The translations under genes and the position numbers were made by a program. Shown one piece after another: positions 8,749 to 17,874 of a DNA stretch of 64,000 bases. Positions within the stretch are counted from its first letter, which is position 1, and the number at the start of each line of letters is the position of its first letter. The notes below the pieces were generated by a model, which was given only the letters and a program-made list of their open reading frames with translations, made no database searches and was not told where the DNA came from. Source of the DNA: Brachyspira murdochii DSM 12563 (lineage in GTDB: Bacteria; Spirochaetota; Brachyspiria; Brachyspirales; Brachyspiraceae). The stretch is from contig NC_014150.1 of the NCBI RefSeq assembly GCF_000092845.1, positions 1-64,000 of the forward strand, given 5' to 3'.

Positions 8749-8773
8749 GGGGCTTTAAAAAGTCCCTTTTTTA
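8749..8773 (+). terminator. Terminator of dnaJ
   Basis: GGGGCTTT (8749-8756) pairs with AAAGTCCC (8759-8766), with one G-T pair and a very short loop, followed by a run of T (8767-8773). Confidence 0.75.
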
Positions 8774-8858
8774 TTTGCATATTTTTAATGAATTAAATAT
8801 TTTAAATATATTAATTTTAATGTTATAATTAATATATTTAAAATAGGAAGTAACTATT

Positions 8859-9899
8859 ATGAAAGGTTTGGTTTATTTAGGTAATAAAAAAATAGATTTA
8901 AAAAAAATAGAAAATCCTAAAATATTAGATTCAAAAGATGCAGTAGTAAAAGTAACATTATCAAGCATATGCACAAGTGATTTGCATATAATTAATGGTG
9001 CTGTTCCTAGAGCAAAAGAGAATATTGTTCTTGGGCATGAATTTGTAGGGGAGGTTATAGAAGTAGGCAAGGATGTAAAAAAAATAGAAATAGGTGATAG
9101 AGTATCATGTAATTGCATTACTTTCTGCGGAGAATGCTATTACTGCAAAAATGGTTTTATAAATAATTGTGAAATAGGCGGCTGGGAAATAGGATGCCGT
9201 ATTGATGGCTGTCAGGCTCAATATGTGAGAGTACCTTTTGCTGATACTGCATTAAATACCATTCCAGAAAATGTAACTTATGATAGGGCTTTGTTTGTAG
9301 GAGATATTTTAGCAAGCGGATATTTTGGAGCAGAGCTTTCAGAAGTAAAAAATAATGATACTGCTGCTGTAATCGGAGCTGGACCTGTAGGGCTTTGTTC
9401 TATGATATGTGCTAGAATATTTGGGGCAAAAAATATAATAGCTATAGATATAGATGAAAATAGATTAAATATTGCAAAAGAAAAAGGATTAGCAGACTTC
9501 TTTATAAATCCAAATAAAACAGAAAATATTGAAGAGTTTATAAAGGATATAAATAAAGGCAGACTTGCTGATAATGTTATAGAGGCTGCCGGAGGAGATA
9601 ATACATTTGAATTAGCTTGGAAAATAGCACGTCCTAATTCATCAGTTGCTTTAGTTGCTATGTATGAGAAGCCTCAGATACTTCCGCTTAATATAATGTA
9701 TGGAAAAAATTTAATATTTAAAACTGGCGGGGTTGATGCTGTTCATAGTGATGAAATATTAAACCTTATATCCGAAGATAAAATAAATACTGATTTTATT
9801 ATAACTCATAGAATAAAATTAGATAATATTATAAAAGGCTATGATATATTTAAAAGTAAAAAAGATAACTGCATGAAAATAGCTGTAGAATATGATTGA
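8859..9899 (+). CDS. Zinc-dependent alcohol dehydrogenase (MDR family)
   Basis: The 346-residue enzyme has the medium-chain dehydrogenase layout: catalytic-zinc residues in SICTSDLH and LGHEFVGEVIEVG (N-terminal third), a structural-zinc loop with four Cys (CGECYYCKNGFINNC), and a Rossmann domain with the nucleotide motif AAVIGAGPVGLCS near residue 170. An Asp-rich IAIDIDENR after it favours NAD over NADP. Substrates could be secondary alcohols, polyols or threonine; this cannot be fixed from sequence. SD AGGAAG lies upstream of the ATG. The gene is monocistronic, after the dnaJ terminator and before a repeat-filled spacer. Confidence 0.88.
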   Translation: MKGLVYLGNKKIDLKKIENPKILDSKDAVVKVTLSSICTSDLHIINGAVPRAKENIVLGHEFVGEVIEVGKDVKKIEIGDRVSCNCITFCGECYYCKNGFINNCEIGGWEIGCRIDGCQAQYVRVPFADTALNTIPENVTYDRALFVGDILASGYFGAELSEVKNNDTAAVIGAGPVGLCSMICARIFGAKNIIAIDIDENRLNIAKEKGLADFFINPNKTENIEEFIKDINKGRLADNVIEAAGGDNTFELAWKIARPNSSVALVAMYEKPQILPLNIMYGKNLIFKTGGVDAVHSDEILNLISEDKINTDFIITHRIKLDNIIKGYDIFKSKKDNCMKIAVEYD

Positions 9900-10025
9900 T
9901 TTATATTGAAACAATTTTTTGTCAAATTTTTGATATATAGAAATTTTTATCCTCGTATATACTTCTCAAGAACTCAACCACTGATGCTTTATATGTTGGT
10001 AATATGATAATGCATATATTTTAGT

Positions 10026-10236
10026 TAAAAATGCAGTCTTTTTTCCTCAGTGGTATTTCGTATGAGTTGCTGCCAAAGGCACGCTTCGCGAAAGTGCAAA
10101 TTATAAAAATAATCATACATTGTACTAAATATGTTTTATATGTAAGATAAATTTAGTCAGAAATATAGTCTTTTTGCTTCTTTGTGGCACAGCGTCCAAA
10201 AGAAGTGAGGTGCGGGGCAAAGCCCTGCAATATTTT
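10026..10236. repeat. Two degenerate copies of an interspersed palindromic repeat
   Basis: Between the dehydrogenase and uvrB, two stretches (about 10026-10100 and 10155-10236) share motifs with sequences at 42260 and 49447: a (T)GCAGTCTTTT-like start, a GC-rich middle (TTCGCGAAAGTGC at 10085) and a strong hairpin around GGGCAAAGCCC (within 10213-10229). These GC-rich islands stand out in an AT-rich spacer. There is no ORF. The 9900-10025 part of the spacer is plain AT-rich sequence apart from a TTTGTCAAA that also occurs, inverted, near 10258. Confidence 0.6.
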
Positions 10237-10251
10237 AAATATGACAAATTT

Positions 10252-10284
10252 ATTTTTGACAAACTATATTTGTTTAGCTATATA
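10252..10284 (-). repeat. 33-nt motif immediately downstream of uvrB
   Basis: ATTTTTGACAAACTATATTT plus the next 13 bases recur, with one indel and one substitution, at 27282-27313. Each copy lies directly after the stop codon of a minus-strand DNA-repair gene (uvrB here, the DinG-type helicase there). It may be a 3' processing or termination signal or a dispersed repeat. Confidence 0.6.
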
Positions 10285-10287
10285 CAA

Positions 10288-12336
10288 TCATCTTTTAGTT
10301 TTTCCATTAGGATTTTTTGAAGTTACATTTTTATGTGCTGTTTTTTTAGAAGGTTTTAATTGTTTTAGCTGATTAATTTTCTCTCTTATTTCAATAGCTT
10401 TTTCAAACTCTAAACTGTCTGAAGCCCTTTTCATTTCTTTTTCAAGTTCTTTTATATATTCATCACTTTGCTGTTTAGGATCAATTTTTACTCTTTCATT
10501 AAAGCGTCTAAAATCAAAATGAAGCTCATAAGAAGTTTCAACTTTTTCTTCTCTTTCTATTATATCCTGTATTTTTTTGATAATCGTTTTTGGAGTAATA
10601 TTATGCTCTTTGTTATACTCCATTTGTATTTTTCTTCTCCTTTCTGTTTCATCAATTGCTACTTTCATAGCATCGCTTATACTGTCTGCAAACATTATAA
10701 CTCTGCCGTTAGCATTTCTAGCAGCACGTCCTATAGTCTGTATGAGAGTAGTGGTATTTCTTAAAAAGCCTGTTTTGTCAGCATCAAGTATTAATATCAA
10801 AGATACTTCAGGTACATCAAGCCCCTCTCTCAAAAGGTTTATCCCTACAAGTACATCAAAAGCTCCAAGTCTTAAATCTCTTATTATCTCTACGCGTTCA
10901 ACTGTCTGAATATCCGAATGCAGATAACGTGTTCTAACTCCGTTTTCATTTAGATATTTTGTGAGGTCTTCAGCCATTTTTTTTGTAAGAGTTGTTATAA
11001 ATATTCTTTCATTGTTTGATATAGTTTTTTTTATTTCTTCAAGTATTCTGTCAATTTGTCCGTCAATAGGATATACCTCTATAATAGGGTCAAGCAGTCC
11101 AGTAGGTCTGATTATCTGCTCTACAACCTTACTGCTTTTTTTAAGTTCATATTCTGCAGGAGTGGCACTTATATATATTGTATCATTAGTAAGTTTTTCA
11201 AACTCTTCAAAAAATAAAGGTCTGTTATCAAGTGCTGAAGGAAGTCTGAAACCGTACTTTACTAGAGTCTCTTTTCTGCTCCTGTCTCCAAAAAACATAC
11301 CTCTAATCTGAGGCACACTTACATGCGACTCGTCTATGATAGTTAAAAAATCTTTTGGGAAGTAGTCTATTAAACAAGCAGGTCTGTCTCCTTCTTTACG
11401 CCCTGATAATGGTCGCGAATAATTTTCTATTCCAGCACAGTATCCAACCTCTCTAAGCATTTCCAAGTCGTATTTAGTTCTTCCGTATATGCGTTCTGCT
11501 TCTACTAATTTTCCTTCAGATTTGAACTTATTATACTGCTCTTCAAGTTCCTCTTCTATTAATTTTATGCCGGCAGCTAGTTTATCTCCTCCTGTAACGA
11601 AGTGTTTGGCCGGATATATTACAACTCTGTCTTGTTCTGATAATTTTTTTCTTGTTACAGGATTAATTTTTATTATTCTTTCAACTGTGTCTCCGAAAAA
11701 CTCTATTCTTATCACCTCATCAGAATATGCACTCATTATTTCTAATGTATCTCCTATTACCCTAAATCTGGCACGTTCAAGTACATCTTTAACACGTTCA
11801 TACTGAATAGAAACTAATTTTTCAATAATTTCATCTCTATCATATTCACCGTCTTTTTCTATTGAAATGTAGAGTTTTCTGTAATCTTCGGGTGAACCCA
11901 AACCGTATATGCATGAAACAGAAGCTACTATTATAACGTCACGCCTTTCAAGAAGTGAAGTAGTTGCTTTAAGTCTTAATCTGTCAATTTCATCATTAAC
12001 AGAAGCATCTTTGTCAATGTACAAATCTTTAGCAGGAACATATGCTTCAGGCTGATAGTAGTCATAATATGAAACAAAGTATTCTACGGCATTATTAGGA
12101 AAAAAATCTTTAAGCTCCCTGTAAAGCTGAGCTGCAAGAGTTTTGTTGTGCGACATTACAAGTGTTGGTCTGTTTGCCTTTTCTATAACATTAGCTATAG
12201 TAAAAGTTTTTCCGCTTGCTGTAACTCCCAAAAGAGTTTGATATTTATTCTTATTTTCAAGCCCTTTTACAAGAGATTCTATTGCTGTTACTTGATCCCC
12301 AGAGGGTTTGAAGTTGGATTCTAATTTAAAATTCAT
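10288..12336 (-). CDS. uvrB: Excinuclease ABC subunit B
   Basis: UvrB is the DNA-damage-verifying helicase-like subunit of nucleotide excision repair. Seen here: Walker [13 protein letters not shown] near residue 40, the beta-hairpin region [16 protein letters not shown]-box motif [11 protein letters not shown], helicase motif [11 protein letters not shown], and the C-terminal UVR motif ([19 protein letters not shown]) that binds UvrC, followed by a Lys-rich tail. I start at the second Met because the family begins MxFKLxSxF; an ATG 9 nt upstream is also in frame. Neither has an SD. A TATAAT directly overlaps the upstream ATG, with TTTACT 17 nt before, so the mRNA may be nearly leaderless. 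uvrC is at 51576. Confidence 0.95.
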   Translation of the reverse strand: MNFKLESNFKPSGDQVTAIESLVKGLENKNKYQTLLGVTASGKTFTIANVIEKANRPTLVMSHNKTLAAQLYRELKDFFPNNAVEYFVSYYDYYQPEAYVPAKDLYIDKDASVNDEIDRLRLKATTSLLERRDVIIVASVSCIYGLGSPEDYRKLYISIEKDGEYDRDEIIEKLVSIQYERVKDVLERARFRVIGDTLEIMSAYSDEVIRIEFFGDTVERIIKINPVTRKKLSEQDRVVIYPAKHFVTGGDKLAAGIKLIEEELEEQYNKFKSEGKLVEAERIYGRTKYDLEMLREVGYCAGIENYSRPLSGRKEGDRPACLIDYFPKDFLTIIDESHVSVPQIRGMFFGDRSRKETLVKYGFRLPSALDNRPLFFEEFEKLTNDTIYISATPAEYELKKSSKVVEQIIRPTGLLDPIIEVYPIDGQIDRILEEIKKTISNNERIFITTLTKKMAEDLTKYLNENGVRTRYLHSDIQTVERVEIIRDLRLGAFDVLVGINLLREGLDVPEVSLILILDADKTGFLRNTTTLIQTIGRAARNANGRVIMFADSISDAMKVAIDETERRRKIQMEYNKEHNITPKTIIKKIQDIIEREEKVETSYELHFDFRRFNERVKIDPKQQSDEYIKELEKEMKRASDSLEFEKAIEIREKINQLKQLKPSKKTAHKNVTSKNPNGKTKR

Positions 12337-12372
12337 GCAAAACATTATACTATATTTTTAATAATTAGTAAA

Positions 12373-13278
12373 TTACCTAAATATTTTTTTGATTTTATTT
12401 TTGAAAACGTTAAATTCTCTGTATATGTTTATATAATATGGATTAAAGTTTAAATCTTTATTTTGATATAGTTTTTTTATATATAATTTTGACCAAACTA
12501 CAAAATGGAGTGTATGAAATCTTATTTTACTGTTTACTGTTCCGTCATTATAATTGCAGAAAGGTATATTATTTTCAAAAAATATTTTTTTCATTTCATA
12601 TTTGTCTTTTTTAAGCATTTCAAAATTAGGAGCTCCATAAACAATAGCAAAATCAAAAATAGAATTATTTTTTATTTCTGACAAATTTCCTACTGGCAAA
12701 TGAAAATCAGAAAAAAATTCTCTTGAAATATCCATATCAGATATACTTCCAGCAACTCCATTATTTACTCGGTAGGTATTATAATACATATCTTTTAATT
12801 TATTTATTTCTTTTTCATCAGTGTATTTAAACAATAAATATTTTGAAAACTCTTCGAGTATTTTTATATCTCTAATGTACATAGTTAAAGCTAAATTATT
12901 TGCTAATGATATTGAATATTGATTAAATGGATTTAATGCATCTTCCATATTAGAAAATAATAATACATCACTGTCAATATGCAGGCATTCATTAATATTA
13001 TATATTTTCATAAAATCTTTTAATATAATCCACCTTTGCATACAAAACATTTCATAATTAGGATTGCTTTTACCAAGATGTATATATTTATTTTTAAAAA
13101 GTATTGCTTCATCTTTAGTAACTTTATTTATATCTACAAATATAGAGTATTTAGAATATTCTTTATATTTTCTGTCAGATATTAAAAATATATTTGAGTT
13201 TTTATTTGTTTCTTTAATTTTTTTTAATGCATAAACTAAGTATTTAGCAAATCCGGTATGTATTATAACTATATTCAT
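12373..13278 (-). CDS. Glycosyltransferase-like protein with DxD motif
   Basis: The 301-residue cytoplasmic protein begins with a strand-helix unit (MNIVIIHTGFAKYLVYAL) and has HIDSDVLLF near residue 122, a DxD-type motif used by GT-A glycosyltransferases to hold the nucleotide sugar and metal. A later NNGVAGSISDMDI and YGAPNFEML fit such a fold. No signal peptide is present. The C-terminus is strongly basic and aromatic, as in enzymes that bind the membrane face. It lies 36 nt upstream of uvrB but has a separate predicted promoter whose -35 lies inside a heptamer repeat tract. Family assignment is by motif only; a surface-glycan role is inference. Confidence 0.55.
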   Translation of the reverse strand: MNIVIIHTGFAKYLVYALKKIKETNKNSNIFLISDRKYKEYSKYSIFVDINKVTKDEAILFKNKYIHLGKSNPNYEMFCMQRWIILKDFMKIYNINECLHIDSDVLLFSNMEDALNPFNQYSISLANNLALTMYIRDIKILEEFSKYLLFKYTDEKEINKLKDMYYNTYRVNNGVAGSISDMDISREFFSDFHLPVGNLSEIKNNSIFDFAIVYGAPNFEMLKKDKYEMKKIFFENNIPFCNYNDGTVNSKIRFHTLHFVVWSKLYIKKLYQNKDLNFNPYYINIYREFNVFKNKIKKIFR

Positions 13279-13340
13279 TATAATACATGCCTTTTATTAA
13301 TTAACAATAAATTTTTTTTGTATGATGCAAAAAAGTAGCT

Positions 13341-13369
13341 ATTATAATTATTTAACTGTAGACTGTAGA
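13341..13369 (-). promoter_or_regulatory. Promoter with -35 inside the heptamer tract
   Basis: On the minus strand, TATAAT (13346-13341) is preceded by a 17-base spacer and TCTACA (13369-13364), which is part of the tandem heptamer. It would start transcription near 13334, about 55 nt before the ATG at 13278. The -35 match is 4 of 6. Confidence 0.45.
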
Positions 13370-13448
13370 CTGTAGACTGTAGACTGTAGACTGTAGACTG
13401 TAGACTGTAGACTGTAGACTGTAGACTGTAGACTGTAGACTGTAGACT
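13356..13448. repeat. Heptanucleotide tandem repeat (CTGTAGA)13
   Basis: Thirteen perfect copies of CTGTAGA plus two bases, without a single mismatch. It lies between two minus-strand genes, 78 nt upstream of the glycosyltransferase-like start and 61 nt after the stop of the M23 peptidase. Seven is not a multiple of three, but the tract is intergenic, so length change would move upstream DNA relative to the promoter rather than shift a reading frame. Confidence 0.97.
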
Positions 13449-13509
13449 TAATTAAATTCATTAATATATTATATATTATTATTATAATTAGTCAATATAA
13501 ATTTATTTT

Positions 13510-14364
13510 TTAATAAAAATTAACAGTTCTAGTCAGCACTACTGTTTTATTGTCAAAATCAGTAACTTCAGCTTTAAATGTATATTTTCCTCTTTTCGGA
13601 GTAAATACGCCGCCTCTATAAAAATGGGAGTCCACTCCGTATACTTCTTCAAATCTATAATTTGGAGATATATAATATACATTATCTCTTTTTATAAAAT
13701 ATGTAAAGTCATAATCTCTTACAAGTTCATCATTCATATATATTTTTACTCTTTTAAGCCCCATAGGAATGCTTCCAAGCAAATCATAAGCCTTTACAAA
13801 TAATTTGATTTCTCCTTTATAACTCATAGGCATTTTATCTTTTATTTGTATAAGTCTGTTTTCAGTTCTTAAATAAATACCATGAATTAAAGGAGGCTGA
13901 GAAGAACCTTTATCTATATTAAGATATTCTAAAGGGTCTACAACCAAACCTTCTTTCATATTTTCTATAGTAAGATGCAGATGTGCTCCTCCAGACCTTC
14001 CGCTGTTGCCAGTAAGAGCTATAACATCTTTTTCTGTTACTTTGGCATAAGATTTTTCTATAGTACCGGGTTCTATATGATAATAATAACTTCTTAAATT
14101 ATCAGGGTGCTCTATCATAACTACATTTCCAACTCCGTAAAGCGGTCTTGTAGGGTCTTCATCTTCATCAAGATAATAAACTATCTCTCCGTCTTTAACT
14201 GGATATATTTCCATTCTGTTTCCGCCGAAGTCTACACCGTTATGGAAATGGTCAGTTCTAAACTCTCCGAATGTGCTTGTTATTCTTATTCTGTTATCAT
14301 CAATAGGCACTCTTGCAAATAGTAAAGATGATATTATAAATAATATTAATATATATTTTTTCAT
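13510..14364 (-). CDS. Secreted M23 (LytM-type) peptidase
   Basis: A 284-residue protein with a signal peptide (1-18, cleavage near FARVP) and an M23 metallopeptidase domain (about 20-150). The zinc and catalytic residues are visible: HFHNGVDFGG (H and D) and GGAHLHLTIEN (HxH). M23 enzymes cut peptide cross-links in peptidoglycan. The C-terminal 130 residues are beta-rich, with a KRGKYTFKAEVTDFDNKTV-like Ig-type pattern. Its start codon overlaps the stop of the upstream propeller-like gene by 4 nt (ATGA), so the two are translationally coupled. It is the last gene of a four-gene envelope operon. Confidence 0.88.
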   Translation of the reverse strand: MKKYILILFIISSLLFARVPIDDNRIRITSTFGEFRTDHFHNGVDFGGNRMEIYPVKDGEIVYYLDEDEDPTRPLYGVGNVVMIEHPDNLRSYYYHIEPGTIEKSYAKVTEKDVIALTGNSGRSGGAHLHLTIENMKEGLVVDPLEYLNIDKGSSQPPLIHGIYLRTENRLIQIKDKMPMSYKGEIKLFVKAYDLLGSIPMGLKRVKIYMNDELVRDYDFTYFIKRDNVYYISPNYRFEEVYGVDSHFYRGGVFTPKRGKYTFKAEVTDFDNKTVVLTRTVNFY

Positions 14365-15536
14365 AGTTTAACTCTCTTATATGTATAAATCATTTTGTCG
14401 CTTACTATCATATATTCATTTTCTAAACTGGATATATCAAGATTATATACCCAGCCGTCTAAATATTTTTCAAAAACTATTTCTTTGGCATTATTATCAT
14501 ATATTAAAACTACACTTTTAGCATCTTTGGATACGCTCATAATTGTAGAATTAGTTTCGCTGTTAAGTTTCATATTAACGGCATTCATCATATTATACTT
14601 TTCTAAATTGATTCTGTCAATTTCTTTTCCTTTGTTTAGTGTATATAGTACAATGTCTCTGTCAGCTAGCATAAAAGCAGTCATTGATTTTTCACTTACA
14701 TAACTTGATACATGGCGTCTTCTGTTTAAACCTGTTTCTAAATACCACATAGTGCTTCCGTTTGCATCATAAAGTGTTATATATTCTGGTCTTATACCGC
14801 TAACCGACATAGCAAAACTTCCATACTCACTTATAGCAACTGATTTAACTATATTTATCTCACTTAATATTGTAGATATAGCAAATGATAGATTTCCGTT
14901 TCTGTTAATATATGCTATATCTCCGCTTGAAAAACCAGCTATATAATCTCCAGTATTAAGAGCAAAAGCCCCGTCAGTAATAATTTCTCCGTATTGTACA
15001 TGCCTACTTAAAGGGTTATTATTAAAATCAAACATCTGTATCTTTGAATTATCGCTTGAATGATATATTATTCTCTCAGCATAAGGAGCTATTTCTGGAT
15101 AAATAGATGTATTTGTACGCCATATAATAATTCCCATGTTATTATATGCATCTATGTAATTACCGTATCTTTTATATATTATAAAGTTTTGATTATTTGC
15201 TGTAGCTAATTCGCCTCGGGATAAATTAGTAGAGTATATTGTATCTCCGTTAAAATCAAAGTAGTGTACTATGCCTTCTGGTTTTGTGAAAAAATTTTGT
15301 TTGAATATGCCGTCTATATTAAAATTATCATCATGTGAAGGCGGTTCTATAGATTGAGTTTCTTTATTCCAAACATTTACCGTATTATATTCTTCATTAA
15401 GTCTATTAGTTCCAAAGAAAAATATAAATGAAATTATTAAAACAACAGAACTTATTATAGTTAAATACCTAATAAAGAAAGGCTCTATTTTGTGTATATT
15501 TTCTAATTCTATTATTGATTTTTCTTTAATCTGCAT
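14361..15536 (-). CDS. Membrane-anchored beta-propeller-like protein
   Basis: A 391-residue protein with a short cytoplasmic N-terminus, one transmembrane helix (about 24-42, YLTIISSVVLIISFIFFFG) and a periplasmic domain of repeated beta blades with motifs such as YDANGSTMWYLETG and YNNMGIIIWRTN, which resemble PQQ/WD-like propeller strands. No catalytic residues are recognised. Overlap with the M23 gene (4 nt) and a neighbouring second M23 gene suggest it works with peptidoglycan hydrolases, perhaps as a regulator or scaffold, which is inference from context. I do not recognise a named family. Confidence 0.65.
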   Translation of the reverse strand: MQIKEKSIIELENIHKIEPFFIRYLTIISSVVLIISFIFFFGTNRLNEEYNTVNVWNKETQSIEPPSHDDNFNIDGIFKQNFFTKPEGIVHYFDFNGDTIYSTNLSRGELATANNQNFIIYKRYGNYIDAYNNMGIIIWRTNTSIYPEIAPYAERIIYHSSDNSKIQMFDFNNNPLSRHVQYGEIITDGAFALNTGDYIAGFSSGDIAYINRNGNLSFAISTILSEINIVKSVAISEYGSFAMSVSGIRPEYITLYDANGSTMWYLETGLNRRRHVSSYVSEKSMTAFMLADRDIVLYTLNKGKEIDRINLEKYNMMNAVNMKLNSETNSTIMSVSKDAKSVVLIYDNNAKEIVFEKYLDGWVYNLDISSLENEYMIVSDKMIYTYKRVKL

Positions 15537-15592
15537 TACTTATAATATCTCTCTTAAATAAAAGTTTATAATAATTATTATTTTATCTTAAT

Positions 15593-16780
15593 TTACTTTA
15601 TCTGTGTTAATACTTTTGTGTTGAAAGAAACAGGTTTTTCTAATATGCTTAAAGGATCAAAAGTCATATTTCCAGCCCTCATTTCCCAATGGCAGTGAGG
15701 ACCAGTTGACATTCCAGTAGAACCTATTAAACCTATAACTTCACCTTTTTTTACATACTGTCCTTCTTTTGCTATTAATTTAGACATATGAAAGTATGAA
15801 CTATATACTCCTTCACCATGATCTATAACAACGCAGTTACCTCTTACAAACAACTCTCTTGATACTCTTACAACACCGTTATTGGCTGCTATTATAGGAG
15901 TGCCGTTTGTATTTGCTATATCAAAACCTTGATGATATCTTGCATAGTCTTTTGTGTATCCTCTAAAAGCTCCAAAACCTGAGGAGTATCTTCCTTGAGA
16001 TGGCATTATATATACCTTATCTGCATAATTAGTAGGGGTGTAGCTTATATAAATATTTCCATTTAATAGTTCTCTTTCTTCTCTTGATTTTTGAGGATTG
16101 CTTATAATATTTTTCATAGTAGAAGTAACGCCCGGTATTTGTTTTGGTTTTGGTGGGGGAGGAGTGAAATCAAGTTTTATATCTATAGCTACACTAAGAG
16201 TAGTTTTATCTTTTAATTCTATATTTGATACGAACTGATACTTTTCATCTTGGGCACCAACATATATTCCAAATATGCTTTTATATACTTTTAAGTTTCT
16301 ATCAGCATCTTTAACTTCAAAAAATTTAACTATAGGTCTTGCACTTCCAAGAAGTTTTGAATTTTCTATTTTTATTTCATCTTTAGAGGTTATGAATATA
16401 GTTGATACTTTACCTGCATAAAAAGGAAAAGGGTCTGCATATATTTTTATGTCTTTATCATAATCTTTAAAATCATCTAAAGAATCAAAGTTTTTATCTC
16501 TTGTATATAAAGCCCCATTAATAATTTTGGCATTAGAAGAAGTTATTTGTACTTTACTATTTGGAGCTATATAATAATATTTACCATTTATATTTATTTG
16601 AGCAAAAGAGTCTTTCTTTGTTTCTAATATATCATTATCTTTAAGTTCTGGCATTTTGTTTATAGTTTGACCGTCTCTTACTATCGATATATTATTTCCC
16701 AAATATTCGGCCTTGTACTGCGAATATAAGCTAAAAGAAAAAATATAAAATGATAATATGATTGTTATTATATACTTCAT
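15593..16780 (-). CDS. Secreted M23 peptidase with FecR-like N-terminal region
   Basis: The 395-residue protein has a signal peptide (1-20), a FecR-like segment (about 25-95: KDSFAQININGKYYYIAPNS and ALYTRD), a central beta region, a Pro-rich linker (PPPPKPKQIPG near 210) and a C-terminal M23 domain (about 270-390) with HQGFDIAN and HCHWEMRAGN. The zinc ligands H-D and HxH are all present, so it should be an active peptidoglycan endopeptidase. It lies between the TPR gene (51 nt upstream) and the propeller gene (56 nt downstream), all on the minus strand. The FecR-like part may bind glycan or act as a stress sensor; that is a guess. Confidence 0.88.
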   Translation of the reverse strand: MKYIITIILSFYIFSFSLYSQYKAEYLGNNISIVRDGQTINKMPELKDNDILETKKDSFAQININGKYYYIAPNSKVQITSSNAKIINGALYTRDKNFDSLDDFKDYDKDIKIYADPFPFYAGKVSTIFITSKDEIKIENSKLLGSARPIVKFFEVKDADRNLKVYKSIFGIYVGAQDEKYQFVSNIELKDKTTLSVAIDIKLDFTPPPPKPKQIPGVTSTMKNIISNPQKSREERELLNGNIYISYTPTNYADKVYIMPSQGRYSSGFGAFRGYTKDYARYHQGFDIANTNGTPIIAANNGVVRVSRELFVRGNCVVIDHGEGVYSSYFHMSKLIAKEGQYVKKGEVIGLIGSTGMSTGPHCHWEMRAGNMTFDPLSILEKPVSFNTKVLTQIK

Positions 16781-16831
16781 AACTCCCCCTAATAATATTT
16801 TTTATAATTTTATAATATATTTATTTTGATA

Positions 16832-17521
16832 TTATTTTTTATATGATAATTGGTCTAGTTTTAATAAATGTTCTTTTATATCTCTGTTTGTAGGAGCTAG
16901 TTCAAATGCTTTTGTTAAATATTCTTTTGCATGAGGCAAATCATTTTTCTTTAGGAAAGCCCAACCCAAAGAATCTAAATAAGCTGGATTACTAGGATCT
17001 ATTGATACGGCTTTTTTTATTTCTTCTATTCCTTCATCAATGTTAGTTTCAGTATCCGCTAATATAAACCCCAAAGAGTTTCTTGCATTTGCACTTTTAG
17101 GGTCAAGATTTACTGCCTTTTTTAAATGTTCTATAGCCTTTCTAATATTTCCCTTTTTGTAGTATACATATCCTAAAGCAGCATGTATTTGAGTATTTTC
17201 TACTCCAGAAGATAAAGCGTCCATAAGTTCAAATTCAGCTAGGTCATACATTTCTTTTACAGCGTATATATATCCTACGATAATATGAGCCTGCATAAGT
17301 CTTAATGGATTATCCAAACGCCTCATTATTTTATCAAATACCTGAAGAGTATTATCATAATCCTGAATTTGAGCATAGGCTAATGCTAAATGATATCCGG
17401 ATTCTACATCATTTTTTTCTGAAAATATTTTTTCTAATGAGTCAATAGCTTCTTTATAGTTTTCATTTCTAAAGAATTTTATACCGTCTTCTAATTTGCT
17501 TCTGCTAGAGCCTATACTCAT
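16832..17521 (-). CDS. TPR-repeat protein
   Basis: A 229-residue soluble protein without a signal peptide, built of about five to six tetratricopeptide repeats (for example AALGYVYYKKGNIRKAIEHL and SLGWAFLKKNDLPHAKEYL). TPR proteins are scaffolds; no enzymatic motif is present. As first gene of the minus-strand group TPR - M23 - propeller - M23 it may assemble a peptidoglycan-processing complex from the cytoplasmic side. SD AGGAGT precedes the ATG. Confidence 0.85.
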   Translation of the reverse strand: MSIGSSRSKLEDGIKFFRNENYKEAIDSLEKIFSEKNDVESGYHLALAYAQIQDYDNTLQVFDKIMRRLDNPLRLMQAHIIVGYIYAVKEMYDLAEFELMDALSSGVENTQIHAALGYVYYKKGNIRKAIEHLKKAVNLDPKSANARNSLGFILADTETNIDEGIEEIKKAVSIDPSNPAYLDSLGWAFLKKNDLPHAKEYLTKAFELAPTNRDIKEHLLKLDQLSYKK

Positions 17522-17745
17522 ATATACTCCTAATATATATTTGATTTTAGCTATATTGTATATTTATAATTTAAAAATCTCAATATATTTTCTATAAAAC
17601 TTTAATAAAAAAATTATGTAAAGTTTTTATAGAAAATTACATTTATTTTACTTTGATTTTGATTTAGATTAATATAAAAGTATGATTTTGTAAAAATTAT
17701 ATTAATTTTATAGTATAATAAAAACTATATTTTTTTTGTAATGTA

Positions 17746-17774
17746 TTGACTTTTTATTTGTTTTGATATATTAT
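17746..17774 (+). promoter_or_regulatory. Promoter of tRNA-Cys and the PBP gene
   Basis: TTGACT (17746-17751), a 17-base spacer and TATTAT (17769-17774). The predicted start near 17781 is about 11 nt before the tRNA. Confidence 0.65.
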
Positions 17775-17791
17775 TAATAAATCTAAAATAC

Positions 17792-17862
17792 GGCGGCGTC
17801 GCCAAGTGGTAAGGCAGGAGTCTGCAAAACTCTTATCATCGGTTCAAATCCGTTCGCCGCCT
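17792..17862 (+). tRNA. tRNA-Cys (anticodon GCA)
   Basis: A complete cloverleaf: 7-bp acceptor stem GGCGGCG (17792-17798) with CGCCGCC (17855-17861), a D arm with AAGTGGTAAGG, an anticodon stem GGAGT/ACTCT around the loop CTGCAAA (anticodon GCA), and a T arm with GGTTCAAATCC. The discriminator is T, as usual for tRNA-Cys. CCA is not encoded (CATTTT follows), so it must be added after processing. It lies 12 nt before the PBP start codon and appears to share its promoter. Confidence 0.95.
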
Positions 17863-17874
17863 CATTTTCTAATT

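Noticed and set aside
11489-11806. Long plus-strand ORFs inside uvrB and similar antisense frames in dnaK, dnaE and ilvD
   Set aside because: They lie fully opposite well-identified genes, lack SD sites and show low-complexity Ser/Ile/Leu composition typical of shadow frames.
13356-13448. CRISPR-like array
   Set aside because: Units are contiguous 7-mers with no spacers; this is a simple tandem repeat.
17806-17874. N-terminal extension of the PBP frame into tRNA-Cys
   Set aside because: The frame is open by chance across the tRNA. The membrane anchor and family start fit the ATG at 17875.
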